Source: Mycobacterium seoulense
GTDB lineage: Bacteria > Actinomycetota > Actinomycetes > Mycobacteriales > Mycobacteriaceae
Assembly (NCBI RefSeq): GCF_010731595.1
Contig: NZ_AP022582.1
Coordinates: 3,534,001-3,598,000, forward strand
Direction: 5' to 3'
Length of the DNA: 64,000 nt
Shown: positions 47,607-58,522 of the stretch, one piece after another
Layout: the number at the start of each line of letters is the position of its first letter
Numbering within the stretch: the first letter of the stretch is position 1
The notes under the pieces: generated by a model
What the model saw: only the letters and a program-made list of their open reading frames with translations
The model's database searches: none
Told to the model about the DNA's origin: nothing
Translations under genes and position numbers: made by a program

Positions 47607-47940
47607 CGGAGACGATCCAGCGCGGCCGGTGGCAGTTAGTGGGGTGCGTAGCGCGCAATCGGTGAAGGTCGCGAGCGGCCGGGTGATGCTTTGCTGGGCC
47701 GCCCTGGGCAAAAGGCCGTCCCCGACGGCGGCTACAGGTCTTTGGATGCCCGGACCACCGCTACGACACCGCGCTCGGCTCGTCGACTTTTCCGGTGGCG
47801 CCAAGATTTCAGCTGTCTGCCGTACCGACGAGTGCGCGAGCGGTTCGTCGCCGGACCTGCCACCGGAAACGCCTCCGTCCAGCGGCTCTTAGCTCCGGAC
47901 GGAGCCAAACGCCTAAAAGCGTCGGCGGGGGGGTATTGAA
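47607..47940. other. Gap between the tandem efflux genes with an inverted repeat
   Basis: No gene is recognised in these 334 bases. CTCCGTCC (47873-47880) and GGACGGAG (47897-47904) form a perfect eight-base inverted repeat with a 16-base loop, flanked by a direct repeat AAACGCCT, about 40 bases before the second transporter. It may be a terminator for copy 1 or an operator for copy 2. Confidence 0.5.
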
Positions 47941-49578
47941 ATGGCTATGCTCGGCGACACGATGCAGAAGGCCTATTCGAGCTTGCCCGACTCACCGGTG
48001 CCCACCGCGGACGTCGGGGAGTCCCGCGACGTCGCCGCCAGCGACTACCCCGACAAGCTCGACGCCCCACTGCTCCGTATCGCCGGGGTTTGCGGGCTGG
48101 CCTGCATCATGGCGATAGTTGACAACACCGTCGTCGCCGTAGCGCAACGAACATTCATCGATCAGTTCAAGTCCACCCAGGCCATCGTCTCGTGGACCAT
48201 GGCCGGCTACATGTTGGCGTTCGCGACCGTAATTCCCATAACCGGGTGGGCGGCCGATCGGTTCGGCACCAAGCGACTCTTCATGGGCGCGATTCTGTCG
48301 TTCGCGCTCGGTTCGCTGCTGTGTGCGGTTGCGCCAAACATTTTGTTGCTGATTATCTTTCGGGTCTTGCAAGGCATTGGCGGCGGAATGCTCTTGCCGC
48401 TCAGCTGGATGATCTTGACGCGCGAGGCGGGCCCAAAGCGGGTCGGCCGCCTGATGGCGGTCGGAGGGATTCCGATTCTGCTCGGCCCAATCGGCGGGCC
48501 GATATTGGGTGGCTGGCTCATCGACACCTACGGCTGGAAGTGGATTTTTCTGGTCAATCTGCCAATGGGGCTGGTTACTTTCGTCCTCGCGGCAATCCTG
48601 TTCAGGAAAGACCGCCCAGCCCCGGCGGAAGCGCTCGACGTCGTCGGCCTGCTGCTGTTGTCGCCTGGCGTGGCGATTTTCCTGTGTGGTGTGTCATCCA
48701 TCCCCGGACGACACACGATTGCCGACCCCTTCGTGCTGATACCAGTGTTTGCTGGCCTGGCCCTCATCACCGCGTTCGTCGTGCATGCCTGGTACCGAAC
48801 GGACCATCCGCTCATCGACCTGCGACTGTTCAAGAATCCGGTCGTTACCGAGGTCAACGTGACGCTGCTGGTCTTCGCCGCCGCCTCGGTTGGCGCCACG
48901 CTGCTCATACCTAGCTACTTCCAGCTCGTGTTGCACGAGACGCCCATGCAGGCTGGGTTGCACTTGGTGCCGGTCGGACTGGGTGCGCTGATTACCCTGC
49001 CGCTCGCCGGGGCGTACATGGACAAATATGGGCCAGGGAAGATCGTGCTCATCGGCCTCCCGGTAATGGCAGTGGGCCTGGGTATCTTCACCTGGGGAGT
49101 GGCTAGGCAGGCTCATTATTCGCCGATGCTGCTTGCGGGGCTGACGATCACGGGCCTTGGCGTGGGCTGCACCACCACTCCGCTCTCCGCGGCGCTCATG
49201 CAGTCACTCGCTCCGCACCAGATCGCCCGGGGTACCACGCTGGTAAGCGTCAACCAGCAGCTGGGCGGTTCAGTAGGGGCCGCTTTAATGGCAGTAATTC
49301 TGACCAATCAGTTCACCAGCGACGAAACCCTCGTTGCCGCGAGCAAGCTGGCATCACTTCAACAAGAAGCCGACAAACGCGGGATACCGGTTAATCCGTC
49401 GGAGATCCCACGACAGACCCTCTCCCCTGATTTCGGCAGCCATGTGATGTCCACCCTCTCCCACGTGTACACGTTGATGTTTGCGCTGGCCGTCGCCCTG
49501 GTGGCGTTCACGATCATTCCAGCGGCCTTTCTGCCCAGAAAGCCACCGATCCTCCTGCTCGATGCAGAGCCGGAGTAG
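47941..49578 (+). CDS. EmrB/QacA-type (DHA2) drug efflux transporter, copy 2
   Basis: A 545-residue paralog of the preceding gene, matching it along the full length (DYPDKLDAPLLRIAGVC; TFIDQF; GWAADRFGTKRLFMG; GPILGGWLID; HQIARGTTL). Codon use is visibly more A/T-ended than in copy 1 (for example ATT, TTT and GTT codons), so the copy may have come by transfer from a relative and not by recent local duplication. A G-rich AGTCGGCGGGGGGG-like stretch precedes the ATG. Confidence 0.92.
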   Translation: MAMLGDTMQKAYSSLPDSPVPTADVGESRDVAASDYPDKLDAPLLRIAGVCGLACIMAIVDNTVVAVAQRTFIDQFKSTQAIVSWTMAGYMLAFATVIPITGWAADRFGTKRLFMGAILSFALGSLLCAVAPNILLLIIFRVLQGIGGGMLLPLSWMILTREAGPKRVGRLMAVGGIPILLGPIGGPILGGWLIDTYGWKWIFLVNLPMGLVTFVLAAILFRKDRPAPAEALDVVGLLLLSPGVAIFLCGVSSIPGRHTIADPFVLIPVFAGLALITAFVVHAWYRTDHPLIDLRLFKNPVVTEVNVTLLVFAAASVGATLLIPSYFQLVLHETPMQAGLHLVPVGLGALITLPLAGAYMDKYGPGKIVLIGLPVMAVGLGIFTWGVARQAHYSPMLLAGLTITGLGVGCTTTPLSAALMQSLAPHQIARGTTLVSVNQQLGGSVGAALMAVILTNQFTSDETLVAASKLASLQQEADKRGIPVNPSEIPRQTLSPDFGSHVMSTLSHVYTLMFALAVALVAFTIIPAAFLPRKPPILLLDAEPE

Positions 49579-49636
49579 CCGTCGACAGCATTGCGCTACC
49601 ACCGGGCGGCGTACTTAGTAGCTGCCCCGTTCGCGA

Positions 49637-51811
49637 TTACCGCTGCGGACCGCCTCCGCAACCTTCTTCCAGGCCGCCGCCATCGCGGCGGCCGGAGGCG
49701 ACAGCTAGCAGCCACGCGTACTGGAATGCGGTTTCCTGCCAGGCCTTGTAGCGGCCACTCACGCCGCCGTGCCCGGCGTTCATCTGGGTCTTGAGCAGGA
49801 CCGGACTACCGTTTCCGTTGGCGTGCCGCAACGCGGCCACCCACTTGGCGGGCTCCACGTAGTAGACCCTGGTGTCGTTGAGCGAAGTCATGGCCAGAAT
49901 GGCCGGATACCGCTTGGCCGCAACGTTCTCATACGGCGAATAGGACTTCATGTAGAAGTAGACGTCCTTGTCCTCCAACGGGTTTCCCCATTCGTCCCAC
50001 TCGGTCACGGTCAGCGGCAAGGAGGGATCGAGGATGGTGGTCAGTGGGTCGACGAACGGGACCTGCGCAAGGATCCCGGCGAAGAGATCCGGCGCCAGGT
50101 TGGCGACGGCACCCATCAGCAGGCCGCCCGCGCTGCCACCCAACGCCACCAGTTGCCCGGGCCGGGTGACGCCGGTGTCGACCAAGTGCCTTGCCACCGC
50201 GACGAAGTCGGTGAAGGTGTTCTTCTTCTCCAGCAGCTTGCCGTGCTCATACCACGGCCGGCCCATCTCCCCGCCACCGCGGACGTGGGCGATGGCGAAC
50301 ACCATGCCGCGGTCCAGCAGCGACAGCCGGGCGATGGAAAAGCTGGGATCGGTGCACATCTCGTAGGCGCCATAGCCGTAAAGCAGCGCGGGCGCCGGAA
50401 ATTCGATACTGACGCGGTGCACGATGGACACCGGGATGCGGGCGCCGTCGTCGGCGATCGCCCAATCACGCCGCTCGACGTAGTCGGCGGTGCGGTAACC
50501 GCCCAGCACGGGTTGCTCGCGCAGCAAGGTGCGTTCGCCGGTGGCGAAGTCGATGTCGTACACCCGGGCCGGGACGACGAGCGACCCCGCTCTGATCCGC
50601 AGCTTGGGCGCGTCCCAGTTGGGGTTACCGGCGGGGCCGGCGGACATCAACTCGGAGTCGAACGTAATCTCCTCGGGCTCAGCGTAGTTCCCCGCGGCAT
50701 CGATGTCCCACACCTGCAGGCGAGGCAACGCCTCCCGCCGATAACTGACCACCAGATGGCGGGCGAAGGCGTCCACGCCGTCGAGCCGCACGTCGTCACG
50801 GTGCGGGATCAGGGTGCGCTGCTGGGTCGGGTCGCTCACCGGCGCTTCGGTCAGCGTGAAGTTGACCGCGTCCTCGTTGTGCAGGATCAGGAATCGGTCC
50901 TGGCCACCGACCACCGCGTGCTCGACCGCGTACTCGATGCCTTCGCGCCGTGGCAGCACGACGGTGAACCGTGCGTGCGGATCGGCGGCGTCGGCGTACC
51001 GGTACTCGGAGGTGATGGACGAACCCGATGCGATGAAAATGTAGGCCTCGCTACGCGTGAGCCCCACGCCAAGCCAAAACCGTTCGTCTGCCTCGTGATA
51101 CACCAGCTCCGACGACTCGCCGGAGCCCACGCGGTAGCGCCAAACCTTGTCGGGGCGGTGGGCCGCATCCAGAGTCAGGTAGTACACGGTGCTGTTGTCG
51201 GCAGCCCAGGTCGCGCCCGCGCCGATGTCGGCGATCTCGTCGCCATACAGCTCGCCGGTGCGCAAGTCCTTGAAGCGCAACGTATAGCGTTCGTCGCCGA
51301 CGACATCGACCGAATAGGCCAGCAGATTTCCGTCCAGGCTTACCGTGGCGGCACCGAGCGCGAAGAATTCGTGGCCGTGCGCCTCGGCGTTCGAGTCGAG
51401 CAGGATCTGCTCGCCGGGAATCTCGGTGTCCTCCTCCAGGATCGGCGGATCCCAGTCATCGGGATCGCTCACCGGGCAACGGCACTGGACCCGGTACTGC
51501 TTACCTTCGAAGGTGCGGGCGTAATACCACCAGTCGCCCTGCCGCGTCGGCACCGATAGGTCGGTCTCCTTGGTTCGCGCCTTGATTTCGTCAAAAATCT
51601 TTTGCCGCAGCGGTTCGAGATCAGCCGTCATCTCATCGGCGTAGTCGTTCTCCGCCTCGAGATAGGCGATGACATCGGCATCGGACTTGTCGCGCAACCA
51701 TTCGTAGGGATCGATGAAGACGTCTCCGTGATGCTCGCGTCGGGTCTCCTGCCGCTTGGCGACGGGTGGTACCGGCGGTATGTCCAGCTTGCCGGCGCGG
51801 GCTTCCGTCAT
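49637..51811 (-). CDS. ptrB: Oligopeptidase B (S9 prolyl oligopeptidase family), intact
   Basis: A 724-residue serine peptidase cleaving after basic residues in short peptides. Beta-propeller about 75-420; catalytic domain with GGSAGG (Ser near 560) and the His in [10 protein letters not shown]. In M. tuberculosis H37Rv the gene is annotated as two pieces (ptrBa, ptrBb); here it is one frame. ATG 51811 overlaps the purC stop (ATGA). Confidence 0.94.
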   Translation of the reverse strand: MTEARAGKLDIPPVPPVAKRQETRREHHGDVFIDPYEWLRDKSDADVIAYLEAENDYADEMTADLEPLRQKIFDEIKARTKETDLSVPTRQGDWWYYARTFEGKQYRVQCRCPVSDPDDWDPPILEEDTEIPGEQILLDSNAEAHGHEFFALGAATVSLDGNLLAYSVDVVGDERYTLRFKDLRTGELYGDEIADIGAGATWAADNSTVYYLTLDAAHRPDKVWRYRVGSGESSELVYHEADERFWLGVGLTRSEAYIFIASGSSITSEYRYADAADPHARFTVVLPRREGIEYAVEHAVVGGQDRFLILHNEDAVNFTLTEAPVSDPTQQRTLIPHRDDVRLDGVDAFARHLVVSYRREALPRLQVWDIDAAGNYAEPEEITFDSELMSAGPAGNPNWDAPKLRIRAGSLVVPARVYDIDFATGERTLLREQPVLGGYRTADYVERRDWAIADDGARIPVSIVHRVSIEFPAPALLYGYGAYEMCTDPSFSIARLSLLDRGMVFAIAHVRGGGEMGRPWYEHGKLLEKKNTFTDFVAVARHLVDTGVTRPGQLVALGGSAGGLLMGAVANLAPDLFAGILAQVPFVDPLTTILDPSLPLTVTEWDEWGNPLEDKDVYFYMKSYSPYENVAAKRYPAILAMTSLNDTRVYYVEPAKWVAALRHANGNGSPVLLKTQMNAGHGGVSGRYKAWQETAFQYAWLLAVASGRRDGGGLEEGCGGGPQR

Positions 51812-52695
51812 GCGCCGATCCAATCGCCAAAACGCAAGCCCGAAATGCGTTCGTAGGCATCGATATAGCGGTCCCGGGTGGCGTCGATGATGTGGTCCGG
51901 CAGTGGTGGTGGCGGCTGCGAGCCGTGGCGGTCCCAGCCGGACTCGGGGCTGGTGAGCCAGTTACGGACGAATTGCTTGTCGAAACTCTTCTGCACCACC
52001 CCGACCCGGTAATCCTCGGCCGGCCAGTATCGCGAGGAGTCGGGAGTGAAGATCTCGTCGGCCAGCAGCAGGTTTCCGTCGCGGTCGGTGCCGAACTCGA
52101 ACTTGGTGTCGGCGATGATGATTCCCTTCGTCAGGGCATGATCGGCGGCCTGAACATAGATCTCCAGCGTGCGGTCGCGCAGCTGGTTGGCGCGCACCCC
52201 GCCCACCAACTCGATCACCCTGTCGAACGAGATGTTCTCGTCGTGGTCCCCCAGCGCGGCCTTCGTCGCCGGCGTGAACAGCGGTTCGGAGAACTTGCTG
52301 GCCTCGACCAAGCCGGGCGGCAAGGTGATGCCGCAGACCTTGCCGGTCGCCTGATAGTCCAACAATCCCGACCCCGTGAGGTACCCGCGCGCCACACACT
52401 CCACCGGGAGCATGTCCAGCCGCTGCACCACCAATCCCCGGCCCAGGACCTCATCGGGGATGCGCGGGTCGTCCGGCGGCCCGGCCAGGTGGTTGGGCGC
52501 GTCGACGAGACCGAAGAAGAAGACGCTCATGGCGGTCAGGATGCGGCCCTTGTCCGGGATGGTGCTGTCGAGGACGTAGTCGTACGCCGAGATCCGGTCG
52601 GTCGCGACCAGCAGCAGATGTTCGTCGTCGACACGATAGATCTCGCGTACCTTGCCGCTTGCCAGGTGCTGGTAGTCGGACAGTGCAGGGCGCAT
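51808..52695 (-). CDS. purC: SAICAR synthase PurC
   Basis: A 295-residue enzyme joining CAIR and Asp with ATP. Motifs: [29 protein letters not shown] in pieces ([17 protein letters not shown]), [37 protein letters not shown]. Translationally coupled to ptrB downstream. Confidence 0.97.
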   Translation of the reverse strand: MRPALSDYQHLASGKVREIYRVDDEHLLLVATDRISAYDYVLDSTIPDKGRILTAMSVFFFGLVDAPNHLAGPPDDPRIPDEVLGRGLVVQRLDMLPVECVARGYLTGSGLLDYQATGKVCGITLPPGLVEASKFSEPLFTPATKAALGDHDENISFDRVIELVGGVRANQLRDRTLEIYVQAADHALTKGIIIADTKFEFGTDRDGNLLLADEIFTPDSSRYWPAEDYRVGVVQKSFDKQFVRNWLTSPESGWDRHGSQPPPPLPDHIIDATRDRYIDAYERISGLRFGDWIGA

Positions 52696-52758
52696 CGGGC
52701 CAGCCTATCGGGCACCTCGGAAGGGCACATGCGTCGGTAGCTGTGCTGGGATCGAGAC

Positions 52759-53379
52759 ATGACACCACGGTTGCTGCCCTACTCCACCAGGCCAGGCCGA
52801 CTGATGGCCCAGCTCCTCAGCGATTTCGCCGTCATCATGTGGACGGGGCTGTGGCTACTCGTCGGCCTGGCGGTTTACGACGCCGTGTCGACGATCGCCG
52901 AGGCCGGCAGGCAGGTCGAGAGCGGGGCGCACGGCATCGCCGGCAATCTGGCGTCCGCCGGCCACGGCGCCCAGCGCATCCCCGTGGTGGGGGACGCGAT
53001 CAGCAAGCCGCTGAACTCCGCGAGCCAGGCGGCACTGGACCTTGCGGGCGCGGGCCACGACCTGGACTCCACCGCGAGCTGGCTGGCGGTCCTGCTCGCG
53101 ATGGCCGTCGTCGCGGTCCCGATTCTGATGGCCGACGTGCCCTGGCTCCTGCTGCGGCTGCGGTTCTTTCGGCGCAAACTGACGGTGAGCGCCCTGGCCG
53201 CAACCCCGGCCGGCGAGCAGCTGCTGGCCCTGCGGGCATTGACCAACCGGCCACCGGGTCAGCTCGCCGCGGTCAGCGGGGATCCGGTCGGCGGGTGGCG
53301 CCGGGAGGACCCGGTCACCATCCGGGCCTTGGCCGCGCTCGAGCTACGGGCGGCGGGCATCTCGATTCGCGCGGTGTAG
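52759..53379 (+). CDS. Putative membrane protein, Rv0779c-like
   Basis: A 206-residue protein with two hydrophobic segments (VIMWTGLWLLVGLAVYDAV; WLAVLLAMAVVAVPILMADVPWLLLRL) separated by a Gly/Ala-rich loop. Function unknown. Its last 36 bases overlap the convergent transporter gene. Confidence 0.8.
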   Translation: MTPRLLPYSTRPGRLMAQLLSDFAVIMWTGLWLLVGLAVYDAVSTIAEAGRQVESGAHGIAGNLASAGHGAQRIPVVGDAISKPLNSASQAALDLAGAGHDLDSTASWLAVLLAMAVVAVPILMADVPWLLLRLRFFRRKLTVSALAATPAGEQLLALRALTNRPPGQLAAVSGDPVGGWRREDPVTIRALAALELRAAGISIRAV

Positions 53380-54363
53380 CAGCGCGCGGCCGAGGAGCAG
53401 CAGCCCGGCGACGACGACAACGAGCCACGCCGCCAACGCATCCCAGAAGAAGACCAGCGACACCGTCGACAACGAGCGGTGGCCGGTCTCGGCCGCCATG
53501 GCGTAACTGGCCGCGGAATACATGCCCAGCGGGAAGACGAACGCCCACCACACGCCGGCGAAGTGCAGCATGTTGGGACGCCGGCTGATCCGGTGCAGGC
53601 CGAAGTACATCAGCGGCGGGATCCACAAGGTGGCCACCAACCACGTCATGACGGTGACCGTGCGCACCGGCCCGGCCAGCCAGTCCGGAGCCAAAGCGTG
53701 GATGTCGTCACCGGCCAGCGTCGCAATCGCCATGCCGCCCATCAGGATCCAGGTGTCCGGCTCGAACCCGTCCCGGTCCTGTCGCTCGTTGACGACGCGC
53801 CAGAGGATCAGCCAGGTCATCAGCCCATAGATGACGATGGCCGCGACCCACACCGCCACGGCCACGGCGAGCCACCAGCGGTGACCGGTGTGGTAGGCCG
53901 CGCGCGCGATGACGATCGCCAACCCGGACGTTCCCACGCTGCCCAGCTCCCAGGCCCCGTGGGCATGGTCGCGCAGCGTCGTCCACCGGCGCGCCATCAT
54001 GTTCCGCGCAGTGAGCCCGATCAGCACCAGCCAAGAACACAGCCCCACCGCCCCGAGCCCCCGCAACACCCACACGTTGGACTGCAAACGGGTGTCGATG
54101 ACCGCGCAGGCCGCGACGAAGGTGAACAACCGGAGTGTGACATCGGGATTCGTCAGATCCCAGCGCGACATCCGGCGCCTCCCGACGGCGGTCGTAGCCA
54201 CCAGGATCACCAGGAAGACCAGGCCGGCGGAGGCGAGAACGCCCAGCGTGTCACTGATCAAGCCATAACCGTGGTGGCGTCCCGCGATCGACAGGATCCC
54301 CGTTGCCATCACCGCGGCGAAGACGTCCGGCGTCGGCTCGACACCGGAGCGCCGAAGCCTCAC
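53344..54363 (-). CDS. TDT/SLAC1-family (TehA-like) membrane transporter
   Basis: A 339-residue protein with about ten helices and the family start [17 protein letters not shown]. TehA-like proteins include tellurite-resistance anion channels, malate transporters and sulfite exporters; the substrate cannot be set here. Its ATG overlaps the cyp126 stop by four bases, so the two are coupled. Confidence 0.85.
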   Translation of the reverse strand: MRLRRSGVEPTPDVFAAVMATGILSIAGRHHGYGLISDTLGVLASAGLVFLVILVATTAVGRRRMSRWDLTNPDVTLRLFTFVAACAVIDTRLQSNVWVLRGLGAVGLCSWLVLIGLTARNMMARRWTTLRDHAHGAWELGSVGTSGLAIVIARAAYHTGHRWWLAVAVAVWVAAIVIYGLMTWLILWRVVNERQDRDGFEPDTWILMGGMAIATLAGDDIHALAPDWLAGPVRTVTVMTWLVATLWIPPLMYFGLHRISRRPNMLHFAGVWWAFVFPLGMYSAASYAMAAETGHRSLSTVSLVFFWDALAAWLVVVVAGLLLLGRALLHRANRDARRP

Positions 54364-55607
54364 AGCTCCTCGAGGAGTTCCACGACCAGGTGGCGGATGC
54401 CGGTGTGCCGATTACTGCGGGCCCATTCGACCGGCCGTACCACCCGCACGGCGCCGAACCGGGACAACAGTTCCTCATAGAGCACCCGCAATTCCAGCCG
54501 GGCCAGGTTGGCACCCAGGCAATAGTGCACGCCCTGACCAAAACCTAAGTGCGGGTTCGGCTTCCGCGAGATATCGAATTCATCGGCGCGCTCGAACACG
54601 CTGGGGTCGCGGTTGGCCGAGCCCTCCCAGATTTGAATCTTCTGTCCCGCCTCGATCGACTGCCCGCCGAGGGTGACGGCGCGGGTGGCGGTGCGTCGCT
54701 TGGACGGTGACGGCGACGTCCACCGCACGATCTCCTCGACGGCGGTCGGCAGCGCGTCGAGATCCGCACGCAGCGCCCGTAGCTGCTCGGGGTGTTCGGC
54801 CAGCGCCAGCAACCCCCCGGCGACCGCATTGCGCGTCGTCTCGGCACCGGCGCTGAACAGCAGGCTGAAGAACAGGTAGAGCTCGAGGTCCGACAGCGAC
54901 GGCGCATCCGCATCGTCGACCATCGCGTTCGCGACGACCGACAACATGTCGTCGGTCGGCTCGGCCCGCTTGGATGCGATCAACTGCTGGCCGTACTCGT
55001 ACATCCGCGATCCGGCCTCTTCCACCGACAACTGGGAAAGCGATGCCTTGCGTGAACCGCCGAAGTCGAACTGCGGCTCGATGGCCTCGAACAGCCAATG
55101 CCGTTCGGACTCGGGCACTCCCAGCAAGATGCAGATCATCTGCATGGGCAGCTCCGCGGCGATGTCGACCAGGAAGTCGAACGGTTCACCGGGCACCACA
55201 GCATCCAGCAGCCGTCGCGCCCGCGTCCGCAGATCGTCTTCGACCAGCCGGATCATCCGCGGCGTCAGCCCGGAGCTGACGAGCCGCCGGATCTGGGAGT
55301 GCCGCGGGTCGTCCATCATGTTGAGCACCTGACCGGCGATGGCCAGGTCCTGCAGCAGCGTGCCGCCGTATGGCCGCCCGCCGCCGGTGACCGATGAGTA
55401 GGTCACCGGATCCTTCAGCACCTCAAGCGTTTCCGTGTACGTGGCGACCGACCAGAAGCCCTCGCCGTCGGGGGTGTTGTCGGTCGGCTCGTGCCAGTAC
55501 ACGGGAGCCTCGCGCCGGTGGATGGCGAACAGATCGTGCGGAAAACCGTTGGCAAAGTTGTCGAGATCGGTGAAATCGATCCCCGTCAGCTCGCCGGCGA
55601 GGGTCAC
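54360..55607 (-). CDS. cyp126: Cytochrome P450 CYP126
   Basis: A 415-residue P450. I-helix [16 protein letters not shown]-helix and meander region PHLGFG, haem-Cys loop [18 protein letters not shown] (Cys near 360). Orthologous position to Rv0778 (CYP126A1), whose natural substrate is uncertain. Its start overlaps the purB stop by four bases, linking it to purine gene expression. Confidence 0.93.
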   Translation of the reverse strand: MTLAGELTGIDFTDLDNFANGFPHDLFAIHRREAPVYWHEPTDNTPDGEGFWSVATYTETLEVLKDPVTYSSVTGGGRPYGGTLLQDLAIAGQVLNMMDDPRHSQIRRLVSSGLTPRMIRLVEDDLRTRARRLLDAVVPGEPFDFLVDIAAELPMQMICILLGVPESERHWLFEAIEPQFDFGGSRKASLSQLSVEEAGSRMYEYGQQLIASKRAEPTDDMLSVVANAMVDDADAPSLSDLELYLFFSLLFSAGAETTRNAVAGGLLALAEHPEQLRALRADLDALPTAVEEIVRWTSPSPSKRRTATRAVTLGGQSIEAGQKIQIWEGSANRDPSVFERADEFDISRKPNPHLGFGQGVHYCLGANLARLELRVLYEELLSRFGAVRVVRPVEWARSNRHTGIRHLVVELLEEL

Positions 55608-57022
55608 AGGATCGCGCCCGGGGCGTACTTGGCGGCATCCGGGTAGCGGCTCACCAACGCGTCGACCATCGCGGCCACCTCGTCGACCTGGTCACCGGCG
55701 GCACCGATGAACGCCTGCTTGTCGGCCAGCGCGGCGTCCAGCGCCGCCCGGTCCAGCGGCAGCCGCTCATCTGCGGCCAACCGGTCCAGCAGGTCGGGTT
55801 CGGCGCCGTGTTCCCGCATGGCCAGCGCCGTCGCGACCGCGTGTTCGCGGATCACGTGGTGCGCGGCCTCGCGCCCCATGCCGGCGCGGACCGCGGCGAT
55901 GAGCACCTTCGTCGTGGCCAAGAACGGCAGGTAACGATCCAGCTCGCGGGCGATCACCGCGGGATAGGCGCCGAACTCGTCGAGCACGGTCAAGAACGTC
56001 TCGATCTGCCCGTCGACGGCAAAGAAGCTGTCCGGCAGGGCAACTCGGCGCACGACCGAGCAGAATACGTCGCCCTCGTTCCACTGCGCGCCGGCCAGTT
56101 CGGCGGCCATCGAGGCGTAACCGCGTAGCACAACCTGCAGCCCGTTGACCCGTTCACAACTGCGGGTGTTCATCTTGTGCGGCATCGCCGACGAGCCGAC
56201 CTGGCCCGGGGCGAATCCCTCGGTGACGAGCTCGTGCCCGGCCATCAGCCGGATCGTGTGGGCCATCGACGACGGGCCGGCGCCGAGCTGAACCAGAGCC
56301 GAGAGCACGTCATGGTCGAGCGAACGGGGATACACCTGTCCGACGCTGGTCAAAACGGTTGCGAAGCCGAGGAATTGGGCGACGCGTCGCTCCAGTTCGG
56401 CCAGCTTGGCCGCGTTGCCGTCCAGCAGGTCCAGCATGTCCTGGGCGGTGCCCATCGGGCCTTTGATGCCGCGCAGCGGGTAGCGGTCGATCAGCTCGCG
56501 CAGCCGGGTCAGCGCGATCAGCGTCTCTTGCGCGGCGGACGCGAACCGCTTGCCCAACGTGGTGGCCTGCGCGGCGACGTTGTGGCTGCGCCCGGCCATC
56601 ACCAGGTCGCGGTACGTCACCGCCCGCTCGGCAAGCCGCGCCGCAACGGCGATCCCGTGCGAGAAGGTCAGTTCCAGCGACCGCCGGATCTGCAGCTGTT
56701 CCACGTTCTCGGTCAGGTCACGGCTGGTCATGCCCTTGTGCACGTGCTCCTGACCGGCCAGCGCGTTGAACTCTTCGATGCGGGCCTTGACGTCGTGACG
56801 CAGCGCCCGTTCACGCTCGGCGATCGAGGCCAGATCGACGTCCTCGAGCACCCGCTCGTAGTCGGCGATGGCATCCTGCGGAACGTCGACCCCGAGCTCC
56901 GCCTGCGCCCGCAGCACCGCCAGCCATAGCCGGCGCTCCGCGACGACCTTGGCCTCCGGCGACCAGATCGCGACCATTTCCGCGCTGGCGTACCGGGCGG
57001 CCAGGACGTTCGGAATGCTCAC
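55604..57022 (-). CDS. purB: Adenylosuccinate lyase PurB
   Basis: A 472-residue fumarase-superfamily lyase acting on SAICAR and adenylosuccinate. Motifs: [21 protein letters not shown] in pieces (GHEHV-like [10 protein letters not shown]), [10 protein letters not shown], signature [16 protein letters not shown]. The GTG at 57022 ([13 protein letters not shown]) is chosen because TAAGCT lies eight bases upstream, a leaderless layout, and it matches the M. tuberculosis N-terminus; ATG 57028 is only two bases from the -10. Confidence 0.95.
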   Translation of the reverse strand: MSIPNVLAARYASAEMVAIWSPEAKVVAERRLWLAVLRAQAELGVDVPQDAIADYERVLEDVDLASIAERERALRHDVKARIEEFNALAGQEHVHKGMTSRDLTENVEQLQIRRSLELTFSHGIAVAARLAERAVTYRDLVMAGRSHNVAAQATTLGKRFASAAQETLIALTRLRELIDRYPLRGIKGPMGTAQDMLDLLDGNAAKLAELERRVAQFLGFATVLTSVGQVYPRSLDHDVLSALVQLGAGPSSMAHTIRLMAGHELVTEGFAPGQVGSSAMPHKMNTRSCERVNGLQVVLRGYASMAAELAGAQWNEGDVFCSVVRRVALPDSFFAVDGQIETFLTVLDEFGAYPAVIARELDRYLPFLATTKVLIAAVRAGMGREAAHHVIREHAVATALAMREHGAEPDLLDRLAADERLPLDRAALDAALADKQAFIGAAGDQVDEVAAMVDALVSRYPDAAKYAPGAIL

Positions 57023-57103
57023 AGACATAGAGCTTACGATCGGCATCCCGCACTGACCGGCTTGCGGTCACATTGACAGCCTGCGGCGCCATACCCTGGG
57101 CGG
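57023..57103. promoter_or_regulatory. Divergent leaderless promoters of purB and the DUF429 gene
   Basis: Minus strand: TAAGCT (57031-57036 as AGCTTA on the plus strand) lies eight bases before the purB GTG. Plus strand: TACCCT (57092-57097) lies six bases before the GTG at 57104. Both fit TANNNT. Confidence 0.6.
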
Positions 57104-57850
57104 GTGTACTTCGCCGGCGTCGATCTGGCCTGGGCCGGGCGCAACCCCACCGGGGTAGCGGTCATCGATGCGGCGGGCCGCCTCGTGCACATCGCAGCCG
57201 CCGGGGACGACGCCGGGGTGCTCGCCTCGTTGGCGCCCTACGTGCGGGGGCATTGCGTGGTGGCGTTCGACGCGCCGCTGGTGGTGAAGAACCCGACCGG
57301 TCAGCGTCCCGCCGAGGCGGCACTCAACCGCGACTTCCGCAGGTTCGAAGCCGGGGCCCACCCGGCCAACACCGCCAAACCGGAATTCGCCGACGGCGGG
57401 CGCGCGGCGCGATTGGCGCGGGCGATGGGGCTCGACATGGACCCGCGGTCACCGGCTCCGCGCCGCGCCGTCGAGGTCTACCCGCACCCGGCGACCGTGG
57501 TGTTGTTCCAGCTGGCCCGGACGCTCAAGTACAAGGCGAAGCCCGGCCGCGATGTCGACCAGCTCAAATCGGAGCTGCTCTTGTTGATGGACGGCATCGA
57601 AAAGCTCGCGCACGCCGCGGTGCCGTTACACGTGACCGGTCACGACGAGTGGCTTCGGCTGCGCAACCGCGTCGCCACCGCCCAGCGGAAAAGCGAGCTG
57701 CGGCGCGCCGAAGACCCGGTCGACGCCGTCGTCTGCGCCTACGTGGGCTGGTACGCCCACCGCTGCCCGGCGGACGTCACGATCTACGGCGACTTCGCCA
57801 CGGGGTACATCGTGACGCCGTCGCTGCCCGCCGACCGGACGGGCCGCTGA
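57104..57850 (+). CDS. DUF429 (RNase H-like fold) protein, Rv0776c-like
   Basis: A 248-residue DUF429 protein: YFAGVDLAWAGRNPTGVAVI opens an RNase H-like fold with the conserved Asp; VVAFDAPLVVKNPTGQRPAE and VEVYPHPATVVLF follow. Predicted nuclease fold, no proven activity. Its 3' end overlaps the convergent TetR gene by 67 bases. Confidence 0.87.
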   Translation: MYFAGVDLAWAGRNPTGVAVIDAAGRLVHIAAAGDDAGVLASLAPYVRGHCVVAFDAPLVVKNPTGQRPAEAALNRDFRRFEAGAHPANTAKPEFADGGRAARLARAMGLDMDPRSPAPRRAVEVYPHPATVVLFQLARTLKYKAKPGRDVDQLKSELLLLMDGIEKLAHAAVPLHVTGHDEWLRLRNRVATAQRKSELRRAEDPVDAVVCAYVGWYAHRCPADVTIYGDFATGYIVTPSLPADRTGR

Positions 57851-58446
57851 TCAACGGGCGCAAGCACGTCGATGAGATCGACCACCGTCCCCAGGGCCGC
57901 CGCGTGCGGATCGCGACCCTCCACCAGGGCGGACACCACGCAGCCGTCGACCGCACAGATCAGCGTGCACACCAGCTCGATGTGCACCGTGCGGCCCGAT
58001 CGCTCGATGGCCTCGGCCACGGCCTCGGCCCGCTGGCGCAGGCTGCGACGCATGGTTTCGCGCAACGCGGGCAGCCGGGTGCACGCGATGTGCCGCTCGT
58101 AGCGCGAGATCAGCTGGTCACTGAGTCCCGGGCTGGACACATCTCCGACCAGCAGGTCGACCAGTACCTCGGCGATGGTTTCGGGTCCGCGACGCCGGCG
58201 CGAGAGAGCGGCAACCCGTGACCGCAGCTGCGCCACCTCGATCATCGCGATGTGTTCGACAGCGCGCGTGATCAAATCGTCAAGGGACGAGAAGTAATAC
58301 GTGGTAGACGCCAACGGCAATCCGGCCCGCCGAGCGACGGCACGGTGTCCCACCGCATCGAAGCCGCCTTCGGCAAGCAGCTCGGCGGCGGCGCTCACCA
58401 GCGCATACCGTCGACGTTCTCCCTTGGGAGTAACTGCTGCCGTCAC
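57784..58446 (-). CDS. TetR-family regulator, Rv0775-like
   Basis: A 220-residue TetR protein: HTH about 10-57 (AVGHRAVARRAGLPLASTTYYF) and an alpha-helical ligand domain. GTG start. Divergent from the esterase gene with a 76-base gap, the usual position for controlling a neighbour. Confidence 0.9.
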   Translation of the reverse strand: MTAAVTPKGERRRYALVSAAAELLAEGGFDAVGHRAVARRAGLPLASTTYYFSSLDDLITRAVEHIAMIEVAQLRSRVAALSRRRRGPETIAEVLVDLLVGDVSSPGLSDQLISRYERHIACTRLPALRETMRRSLRQRAEAVAEAIERSGRTVHIELVCTLICAVDGCVVSALVEGRDPHAAALGTVVDLIDVLAPVDQRPVRSAGSDGVTMYPVAKSP

Positions 58447-58522
58447 GAGTAGCCATCGTGCCAGTCAAAGTGGTACTGCATTGCCATTTCGCCCAAACGG
58501 CCCGCCAAACCAACATGGCATG

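Noticed and set aside
47691-47939. An 82-codon ORF between the two efflux genes
   Set aside because: Arg/Ala-rich, no ribosome site, no recognisable similarity; treated as noncoding.
49769-51559. A 596-codon plus-strand frame opposite ptrB
   Set aside because: No motifs; it is the antisense shadow of a conserved peptidase.
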